Source: Paraspadella gotoi (Eukaryota; Chaetognatha). Taken from it: 64,000 nucleotides of DNA. The stretch covers positions 6,767,489-6,831,488 of the forward strand of contig CM119265.1 of assembly GCA_051294375.1 (NCBI GenBank). The letters are read 5' to 3'. The number at the start of each line of letters is the position of its first letter. The first letter of the stretch is position 1. Positions 20,284-31,900 of this stretch are shown here, one piece after another. Position numbers and translations under genes: made by a program. Below the pieces are notes generated by a model that was not told the DNA's origin, searched no databases, and saw nothing but the letters and a program-made list of their open reading frames with translations.

Positions 20284-23200
20284 ATGTCACCATCGTCGGG
20301 TCAAATTAAAGTGACAGAGGAGGAGATTGATAGATCTAATGTCCAACGATCAAACAATGCCGAAAAGAATTTCAGAGCGCCCAAAACTAACGGCGGCTCT
20401 CATAACTCTAGGTTAGTTTTCTGTCGGAAATGCTGACTTCTCGTGACTCGATTTTACCTGTGTCATTTAGACGACGAGGGTCACTAAAAACTAAAAATTA
20501 ATTTTATAGAGTAGAAGGTAAAGTAGCTATCCCCTTGTTAGGCGCGGTACCTCCTCACGAAGGGATCCCACTCGCATCATCGAGCCAACTCACATGTATT
20601 CAGAAATACCTCAATCCCAGCATCCTAACTCCTCGTTTGCCTCAAATAAGTAAGCTTATTAATTTTAATAATTATAATACGAATCAAGTTTTAAAAAAAA
20701 TATTTCCAAATAACTAATATGAAGTTGGTACAACCAATTTAACCATATATATTTATCCATATTTATTATTTAATTATGAATTCTACTAGTGCATGTGATG
20801 ACATTAAAGCTATTCGTATATAATTTTTATTTAATTGTTTAAAATATACTGTAATTTTTAATATATCATTCGTTAGATATATCATATGTTGATTTACGTT
20901 TGTTTACGTCTTTGCATTGTTTTCAGAATCAAAACGACGAAGTATACTCTGTGGAGTTTTCTTCCTAAGAATTTATTCGAGCAGTTTCATCGATTCGCCA
21001 ATTTGTATTTCCTTTTCATCGTGCTTTTAAACTGGGTCCCCGAAATTAATGCATTCGGAAAAGAGGTATTACTTACTAAAATGGAAGCTTTTTTAATGAA
21101 TGCGAAATACAATTTTTCGAAATGATCATAAATTTTGGGGTGGGTTGCATGGAATCCCACTTATCGCAACAGTATGCCCGATTTAACTTGTAATTATTTA
21201 AATCTACGAATCGTCGAATCTCTCGATCGCGAAAATAATGTTAATTGATAACTGCGGTGAGAGGCTGATTGGCGCTTCAAGTCGCCTGGGCTTGGCGCGG
21301 AATCGTTGCGGGGGCGTGGACCGACGTACTCCGTCATTTTTAGTTTCGTTTACATTTTCGAACGTATAATCAATCCAACAATCAAAAAATGTCTAGAAGG
21401 TTGCAAAGAATTGTAACAAGAATTGGGAGAAAAATTCAAGGCGTATATTACCAAAAAATAGTAAAAAGCAAAAACGATAAAAATAAACTATGTATTTACA
21501 TTCAAAAATTCAAGGCGTATATTACCAAAAAATAGTAAAAAGCAAAAACGATAAAAGTAAACTATGTATTTACATTGGCTGAAAAAGGTCAGCCATAACA
21601 AGATCATTCTTACTGACCACTGCGGCACAACGGGTCTCAAAGTATAAAGACTTCGTCGTCGTCGTCGTCTTTTTTCGATTCATTTTAGCTCCCAAACAAC
21701 TTTAATTCTTGTGCAATCACTGACTCGATAGCTTAAGTATCTACTACGTCAAAGGTTTTTTTTTTTACATTGATAAACAGGTAGCCATGCTTCCAGTTCT
21801 TTTCGTTTTGGGAGTGACGGCCATCAAGGACGCTTACGAAGATCGACGTCGCTATCTTTCAGACCGAAAGATAAATAGTCAGACCTGTAGAGTCTTTAGC
21901 GGAGGTGCCCGTGGAAGATATGTCAAGAAAACCTGGGAGACAGTTAGAGTAAGAAACATTAATTTTTTAAGTGATATTAATTATGTAAGAAAAAAAATTG
22001 TTTGACGTAAAATTTTCGATAAACGGTAATAAATTACATAAAGTTTTAGAATTTCAGGCTAAGAAAGATCTTCACCCCAATACCCCATCAATAAATGTTA
22101 ATTTTTCCTATCGATCATCCGTCCCACAGGTCGGAGATATTGTCCATCTTTCCTGCAATGAAATTATCCCTGCCGATATCGTTCTCTTAAATACCTCTGA
22201 CGACCAAGGTAAATAATGTTTGATCCTTGATAGTTAATTTCCTCCCCCCTACGTATTTTTGAAACTTTCTTCGCGTAAAGGCATTTGTTATGCGGAAACT
22301 TCCTCCCTCGACGGCGAGTCTAACTTGAAGCAGAGGAAAGTGGCGAAAGATTTGTTCTGCCAATTTAACGAATTCGATCCAGGAGAGTTTTTAAGCACCA
22401 TCGAATGCGATCGACCCAACAACCAGATTCACAAATTTAATGGTTCGTCTCGTCTTCTTTAGTAAGTAATATATTTTTTTCTAACTTTCCTCCGTTTTCT
22501 CCAGGGAGTTTGACGACACCTACGAGAGGCGGAGATTTAAAAGTTCCTCTTACGAAAGACACCATTGTTCTCCGCGGGTGCGTCATCCGAAATACGGATT
22601 ATGTGGAGGGAATCGTCGTCTATGCCGGTCACGAAACGAAGGTATGGGTTCCGATTCCTTAGCCGCTCAGAGGCCCTTGGCCCCTCCGGCTAAAAGTGAA
22701 ATAAAAATTCTGGCTCTTTTTTTTTTGCAGGTCATGTTGAATGACTCCGGTCCCCGATATAAGCAATCGAAACTAGAGAAACAAATGAACAGAGATGTGA
22801 TATTTTCCGTGGGCATCTTAGTCTTTTTGTGCTGCATCGGTTAGTTTTTTGCATTCAAGAATTCAGATTAAATATGTTGATGTTTGTTTATAATTAATCA
22901 GGTGCCATTGGATCCGGCGTGTGGAGTCATTTATTTGGCCACAGTTCCAACGGATCAGTACCGTTTATTCCGATTGTTGAAAAAGTATGTAGTATAATCT
23001 AAAAAACTATTTTTCGTTTTATATTTTATTCACCAGTTATTCAAAATTATTTTATTTCAGATTCAAGAAAATTCATTTTACCAAGGTTTCATTGCATTTT
23101 TGTCCTATGTCATTATTCTTCAAGTGCTTATTCCCATATCTCTTTACGTCTCCTTGGAGTTTGTCAAAATGTGCCAGATTTACTTCATCACTCAAGATTT

Positions 23201-26200
23201 AGAGATGTACTGTGAATCTAATAACCAGCCTATGGTTTGTCGTGCATTAAATATTACAGAAGATTTGGGTCAAGTGGAAATAGTGTTTTCCGATAAAACT
23301 GGAACTTTGACAGAAAACCAAATGATGTTTCGGTATGTTTTTCCTCGATTGTTATTCAAAACAATGTTTTATCTTAAAATACTACATGATAAAATAAACT
23401 AAATTTCCTTTTTAGTTAATAGTTATTTACAAGATTCTTAAATGATTCAGGCGTTGCACCATTGGTGGTGTTGATTACCCATATTGCGCTGATGATATCA
23501 AAGGAGTTGTCACGTCACCTAAATCACTCACATCATTTTTGAGTTCCGGTAGAAGTAAGATTGATTTTGGTAGAGAGCAATTTCCGACTTCAAATTTTTT
23601 TAATTCCATTTCAGCCATTCCACAGTCGACTCCACCGCTGCTCCTTCCTTCTAGTCCTAAAGGAAGCGCTCCTCTTGCGGTAGGAGAAAGCCCAGCATCC
23701 AGCACCAGGTCCTTTTTTTCTCCATCGGCACTTATTACTCCTTCGACACCGCTCACCCCTCCGGCAAGGTAAGGTCAATCAATGCAACCGCCTTCCAATT
23801 TAGCCGATCGAGTCGCCCGCCCGCTCACCCCTTTTATCAGACCCGGAGAACGCTTCATCGTTCCTAATCCCGAGCTGCATCACGCCGTTTCTCAGATGTC
23901 TTTTGGCCCCTCGCCGGATCGACAATCGCAGAAAATTCAGGATTTCTTCATTCTGATGGCAGTTTGCAATACGGTCATGGTGTCTCTGCAAGTTAGTTCC
24001 GTCCTTCGTTCCGATTTACCTAATCTCGTAATTTATTGATTTTCTTTCTTCAGCCTCATGAAGATCGCATGAACGCTTCGGGATTGTTCCCCGACGATCT
24101 AAGTCTGAATTACGACACTGTCTCCACTTCTATTTCTGGAGATTGCGCCACATACAGCAAGATGAAATCTGAGCGAAGATTGCCCGACCCGACAGTGCTC
24201 GAGAACACGAGGACCCACGTCATCGCCCCCAAACAGGGCGGCGGCCTGGGCAGAATACTACAATCGCTAGCGGCCGGTATGTTTTAACTCGAAAGCTTAG
24301 CTAGTTTTCGCTTCCACCTTTATTTTTAGTTGCGCCGCGAATACTCGCGGAGCAACTCTGTAAGGGACTTGTCGGTCGATCGGTATGTCTGTCCGTCAGT
24401 CTGTCCCACTTACATTAAAAACGTTTATAACTTGTTTATACTTTGTTGCTCATTTGTTAAAAATTAAATCTAAGCGACTACTGGCGCCGCCTTTTGTTTT
24501 TAAAGAAAAGTAATGCGGCGCAACACCTTGGAAAAACCGTTCCTTGTTTTTCTGTTTTTTGCTGGGTTTTTTTTTTGCCAGATCTGCTTACAGCAGATTC
24601 CGGTTCCATAATTCACTTAGTCGGTCCGTCGGTCCGCCCCGCCAATCTTGTCGGGCATTCACTTATATCATGTCAAAACATCGAATTATGATAATTATGC
24701 ATAAAATGATGTCCGTCTGTCTGTTTGTCCGTCCCAACTTAGCAAAAAACACCAATTACTCGTGATTTGATGGATGGATTGAAATGAAATTTTGTGTGGA
24801 GGTAGGAAAGTGGGTGATTGAGATGGAAATCAAGTTTCGATGGAATCGTCCGAGTGAAAATTAGTTAAAATGGAAAAAACAAAAAAATATATTTCACTAT
24901 TTGAACGCCAACTACTCGTCAGTGAATGGGGCAATTGACTTCAAATTTTGTGATTGAGCAGGAAATAAAGTTTCGTTGGAATCGTCCAAGTGGAAATGAG
25001 TTAAAATAGAAAAACCAAACAATCTATTTTACTATGAAAAATTGCACGATTATTTGTTTTATTAAATTAGACTTTAAAATTTTATATTAAAATTGGAAGA
25101 CGTTTTTAATGTTTTTCTACAACGACTTTATTTGTAAAAAAGTACATGTTTCGGCTTACATAAGCCTTCTTCAGCGTTAACAAATTAAAAAAAAAAAAAA
25201 AAATTTAACGCTGAAGGCTTGTATGTAAGCCGAAACATGTACGTTTTTTACAAATAAAGTCGTTGTAGAAAAACATTAAAAACGTCTTCCAATACGCAAC
25301 CACAACGAAAAGAAAGGAAATTCACGATATATTAAAATTTTAAAATGTAAGTATTTAATAAATTTCACTATATATTAGATTTAATTTTATTTTTTATATA
25401 GAGTATATTCTTTTATAATGTAATGGGGAGAGGGATATTAGTTTTGTCTTCTGGAAATAGAGGGAGCATCTATACAACACAAAATTAAAAGTTACTTTCT
25501 GCCCTAGTTTTTTTTTAATTATGCTTTTTGATTATGCTTTTTTTATTTTTATATTAAATGTAAGTACAACCTGCATTAATTAATTATTAATATATAAATA
25601 ATAAATTAATTAATTTTGTGATCGAGATTTAAAGATTTAAAAAAATTGTATGATGTATGGGAACCTTTTACACAATACTAGTTTTTTTATTTAAAAACTT
25701 TTGATATATGGAAAGGGCTAGCGAGTACTCGCGGAGTAACTCTGTCACTTGTCGGTCGGTATTATCTGTCCGTCGGTCTGTCCCACTTTCGTTAAAAATG
25801 CTTATAATTTGCCTATAGTTGGTTGCTCATTTATTAATATTAAGATAGAAAAAAACCGAGCGCCGCCTTCAGGAATTCTTAAAATTATAAGAATAAAAGA
25901 ACAAATTTTGATGCAGTGCATGTCATAAATGTACGGACAAAAAAAGTTTTTTAGTCATATCATGTGATCACTAATAAAATAGTCATTGCTTCGCAACACA
26001 TTGGAATTACCGTTTTTGTTTTTATCTACTCTCTCTCTCTTTTTCTCTCTCACATTATTTTAAAATGTTTGTAGGCGATCCACTCGGGAGTCAAAGCCGC
26101 TTTGGTGGGCGTAAAAACACGCCGTCCGAATGTTCCTTATCCACGGCCTCTTCGGCGACTACTCACAGACTTAGGTGATACCCGAATAATTTTTTTTTAT

Positions 26201-28910
26201 TGAAAGTTTAGTCAGGTATGCTTTCTAAAGACTTGTAAATATTAATAAGTTTGAGATTGGCATTTGCAGATACGAAGGGGAGTCTCCCGATGAAGTCGCT
26301 CTTGTACACGCCGCCGCGGCTCATGGATGCAAACTCTCTGCCAGAAATCCGGACTACGTTACCGTCGCTTTACCAGGTTCATCAACAAACGTAGACCCGA
26401 AAGAGATGTTTCAACTAAAGTTTTGCTTAATTATTTAGGATTGAAAGCTTGAGGATATTTTTAGAGGTATTTTTATAGCCGGTTTATTTTTTTAAATAGA
26501 ATTTTGCTATGCTTTAACCATTTTACTTTTATTTTATTACCAAATTTTGGGCCCATTTAAATTCTGCTTCATGTCGGTCGCTTGGTTTAATGATTTAATC
26601 TTTCAAAATTTACTAAATCGTAGGTGATGACGTGATTGATATGGAGATACTTCACATTCTGGGATTTGATTCGAATAGGAAAAGAATGTCAGTCATCGTT
26701 AGAGGTAATTTAAAATTTGTGGAAAATATTTTTTCACCCCACCGCCATGAATTTTCGATTTTTTTTTGTTAAGATCCGGGCACCCGAGAAATAATATTGT
26801 ATTGTAAGGGTGCCGATACGTCTATATTATCTAACCTCATTGCGCCTCATCCGTCCAGTAAGCTTAGAATTATGGTTTCCAAGCAAGTGTTTGGTAGTAT
26901 CTAAACTGGTTCTTTTTTGTGAAGCTGAACTATACGCCGAATATCGAAACCTATTAAAACGAACTAAGGAACACATCGACAGCTATAGTACCGAAGGACT
27001 GCGGACACTTTGCATGGCAAAAAGGGTGTTAACGTTGGAGCAGTACAGGTTATTGTCATAACTTTTATACGCTTACTCAGAAAGTTTATTTATTTAATGC
27101 TCTATTTTTAAAAAAGAACCTGGCTTCAAAAGCTAAGGGAGGCCGAGTCGCTGGTGGGTTCGCGTCACGAGCGAAAGATGCAAGAGGTTTGTGCTACCAT
27201 AGAATCCGACCTGGAGCTTCTCGGTGCCACAGGAATCGAAGACCGCCTTCAGGACGGCGTCCCGGAAACTATAGCGGCGCTTCGAAAGGCAGGAATCAAA
27301 CTCTGGGTATTAACCGGTGAGCTCGAAATAATTTTTTCAAGTTTTTAAGATTAACGGGTGCTAAATGATGATTAATGAAAATTAATTCAGGCGATAAGAT
27401 GGAGACGGCGCGGAACATTGCTTACTCGTGCCATCTGTTTGAAGTTGGAATGGAGGTTATTCCGCTGGTGGCGAAAACTGCTGAGGCGTTAAGAGAAATT
27501 CTGTATCACGAACTACACCGCCTGACAGGCTGGATTCCTCCCGACAAAGCTGGAGAGGACCTCAATCAACCGTTTACTGGTAAGGAGTGATTGATGTTGC
27601 TATCGGTTTTGTCTGTAATTAATTGCATTATGTTTGAAATATTTTCTCGCTCATCGATTTTCAGCCGGATCTTCTGTTAATCTGCACGAACCCTTACAAA
27701 ATTTTTCCTTCCGCGCACAGTACTTTAAAAGTGAGTTGAATTAGAATTATGTACGTCTCTGAATTTTTATCGTCTCAAGCGCAAGCGATTTCGACGATTT
27801 TGTGACGATGGTCCCCATAAATGTTGTCGTCTTCGGCGTTCCAAATTATAGATTGCTTTTTATCGTCGCAATCGCTTAGCGTTTGCGACGATATTGTATC
27901 GCTTTTGCCCATAAGTGGCGTCGTTGTCGTCGTCGTCGGCATTCCAAATTATAGATCGCCTTTTTTATGATTAAATTTGGGTGTATGAAGCTGAAAATTT
28001 TTATACAGCTTCTCATCATTGATGTGCTTAAAATTGAGTCTGGACAATTATTAAATATGTTTTGTTTACATTTTATCAAAACAAACAAATTTTTTCTTTT
28101 ATTTTTATATTTCTTTCTCTCTCTCTTTTCTCTTTTAATTATATGTCTCTCTCCCTCTCTCTTTTCCCTAGTCACTGATTCATAACATAAAGAAAAAAAA
28201 CGAGTCTGCAGGGGCTTATTCTTTTTCTCTTTTTTCTCCTGCTGCTTCTGCTGCTGCCTTTTGAGTCTGCAGCTGGCTCTGCAGGGGCTTATTCTTTCTC
28301 TCTTTTCTCCTGCTGCTTCTGCTGCTGCCTTTTGATTTCTTTTTTTTTTTCTCTCTGCGTTTTTATTAAAAAAAAATTAAAATAAGATTAAACTCGTAAA
28401 ATTAGGCATCGCATTCGTGCATGTTATCATTTTTCTATCCCAACATCAGGTTTTTATTTCGTTTTTTTTTCTCAAGGGCTGTCTGCTGATTAGATTATTT
28501 TTTGACAATGAAAATTTTTTTTTCAGAAACTAACTTTAATTTATAATTTATAAAATATAATTTTTCTCTCTGTTTATAAATTACTTTTCTTTTCTCAAAT
28601 TTTATTTTTTTTAGTATCAAGATTTGTCGTCAATCCAGATTTTTCTTATGCGATTGCGACGATCCTTATGCTTTTAAGAGTTTTTAAAAAGTTAGATATA
28701 TATCATCATCAAGGTTCTTGAAAACTGATGAGGTGATGCAGTAAATCTTGTTTGTTTACATTTTATATAAACAAAACAAATTTCTTTTATTTATATGTCT
28801 TTCTTTCTTTCTTCTCTTTTTTTTTTTATATGTAGCTCTCTTTTTTTCTCCGTCGGTGCCTCTTCTGGTTGGTCCAAAAACGATTTGAGCTGCTGAAATT
28901 TAAGGCTCTG

Positions 28911-28941
<31 letters not shown>

Positions 28942-31900
28942 TTCTGATTTGTCTAAAAATAAGTTTAGCTCTGCAGCGGCTGAAAGTTACGTCTTTCTCT
29001 CTCTTTCTCTGTTCATTTCATTTTATTTTATTTTATTCATTCATTACATTTTTATTTATTTATGTGGATTTATTTATATTTATTTTTTATATATTAAGCC
29101 AAGTTTGTTATATATAAAACTTAGTTTTCTTGTATCAAATATGATTTTTTGTTTGAGTATCAAAGTTTGTCATTGGTCCAGAATTTTTTTGTGCGATTGC
29201 GACGATCCTTGTTCTTTAAGATTTTTATATCTTAATTTTGGGCTCTTCAACTGTATTTAGTGTTTTAAGGCCTGGGATCATTCAAACAAGAATTGCATAA
29301 AGCTTTGTACAATCTATCAAAGAAAGTGTATTCCCTTCACGTTTCAAAAATAAAAAAACTCTTAATTTGATTAAGGCAACTAAAAATCGGACAATTTTTT
29401 TTATCAGTAAACCTTAAAAATTTCATCCAACACGGTAAAGTCATTTTTAAACACAATTTTTTTTTTTTTTAATTAACAGCACCTACCTCAGGGTAATACT
29501 AACAACTAAAACCAAGTCATTCCAATTATGTTATAGAATCAATTAATGATAAAAACATAAACGTTTATGTAGAGAGAGAGCAGAACGCTTATATAAGGGA
29601 CCTGCTATGTAATTATCTTGTAAGAGTGATGGAGGCCTTAAACCACCAAAGCCTGTCCAAAGTCAGGGGCAAGATAGCTTATTTATTAAATGAATGGATA
29701 ATTTTTATATTGGTTGTACCAATTTCATAAGGATGTCTATTATCATTTTATTACAAAAAAGAATGATGTAAAATTGTAATATTCAAAGACATTCGTCCAC
29801 TGGCATCTGAAGTTGGGTCCACTTTGATAACAACCCTCAATGGTGCCATAGACTGCCACAGATTCCACATAAGTGAATTTGAAAAATCCCTCTCATAGAA
29901 TTGGGACCCTTATCCTCAAGTAAATTTATGTAAAATATCATGAAAATCCGCTTAGCCGTTTGGGCCGCAACTCTTCCGAAAGGTTTCTTTTATTTTATAT
30001 AGTATTATAAAATTCGAAAAAACAGCAATGGATTCGAAGAGAAGATAAAGTGAATACATTTTCAGAATAAAATGGACCTCTACTTTACGAATACAAGCTT
30101 TATTTAATCCTAATTATAACTTTTGGCCAGTGATCCCAGTCCTTAAAAGTGCACAATTTTCTTTTTATAGCGTTTAATCTGTATTCAAACCCCGAAATTT
30201 TAAGCGATTTACATTTGTTTTGGCGCCACTGTGGCGGTATATTCACACCGCCTCACGTCACCATCCGTCAGCCAAATCCATTGGCTCAGAGGGGGAACAC
30301 ACCATCCCAGGCGTAGTGTTCCATCCACAGTCCTAACGACTTCCCTCTGCGTTGGCAAAGCGAGACCGTCCTAGGGTAACCGCGCCAGTGACTAAAGGCG
30401 TCACTGAGGGTCGGAAGCCCCAAAGCCAACAGTGAATGCCCCATCCCAATGGCATCACAGGCAACCCGGCTGTTGCCATAAGTGGTGAGCCCTACTATCG
30501 AACACGCAACCTTCTCAGGGTACGCTACGACAAACGCCTATGCCCTGCCGACTTTGGGTACGCTACGACAAACGCCTATGCCCCTGGGGTACGCTACGAC
30601 AAACGCCTATGCCCCACAACTCGCGCTCTCTCTCTCTCTCCCACTATGGTAACAGTCTTGTCAGACACCTCTCAGGCTTGAGGAACCAGAGTGATGTCTT
30701 GGCCGGGGATCCTGTGGCGGTATATTCACACCGCCTCACGTCCACCATCCGTCAGCCAAATCCATTGGCTCAAAGGGGGAACACACCATCCCAGGCGTAG
30801 TGTTCCATCCACAGTCCTAACGACTTCCCTCTGCGTTGGCAAAGCGAGACCGTCCTAGGGTAACCGCGCCAGTGACTAAAGGCGTCACTGAGGGTCGGAA
30901 GCCCCCAAAGCCAACAGTGAGATGCCCCATCCCAATTGGGCATCACAGGCAACCCGGCTGTTGCCATACCACCACTAATTCATAGGATTGTTTACTTGAT
31001 ACGTAAGTGTTTATAAATTTTTTGCTTGGTATTTCAGATCGCGACTCTGAATTAGCCATCGGATTAATAATTGATGGACAAACATTAGCACACGTCTTTG
31101 CTCATTCGGGCGCAACGCTTAAAAGGTAATAAATGATGTGTTATAGCAACGGGTCTGAGGCATTTCCCGACAGCAGGCGCTCAGGGCTTTGGACCTGCAG
31201 TGACCACGCATTTCGCTGGTGTGTTTATACCGGCACTTAGCAGTCCAAGATAATGGGATGAGCTGATTTCACCAAGCTATACAGGAGGCGAATTAAGGAT
31301 TCGCCAGTGTAAATTTTTAATAATAAATCTGGTTTATAAAGTAGAGGTTTTGTTTGTTTTTTTAACGTTTATTTTATTTAATGTACTTGTTAAGGAAAAG
31401 AAACAATACCACTATAATGAATCTAAAATTTTACATTATTCTCATAGGAAACGAACATTGTCAAAATCGAGCACCTCTCAAGAACCTCCTCTCGATCTTT
31501 TATTTCTGCAATTAGCGTGCCTTTGTCGCTCCGTTGTTTGTTGTAGAACAACTCCTTCTCAAAAAGGTTAAACTTTTAATATTTTATATTATAATTATGA
31601 ATTTATACAACCAATCATGAACAAAGTTACTCATTAGTCAATATTCATTCCATGACTTTTTAGGCTCTGTTGTACGCCTTGTCAAGGATAATGTTTCCGT
31701 GCTTAGCCTCGCCATCGGTGATGGCGCCAATGATGTGGCTATGATACACATTGCTGATGTTGGGATAGGGATATCAGGTGAGTTTTCTCATGTGAAATTG
31801 TTCATTTCTAGTTTTTTTAAATTCTTAAATACATTTTTTTAGGACAAGAAGGCATGCAAGCAATTATGGCTTCTGATTTTGCAATAGGTCGTTTCCGTTA

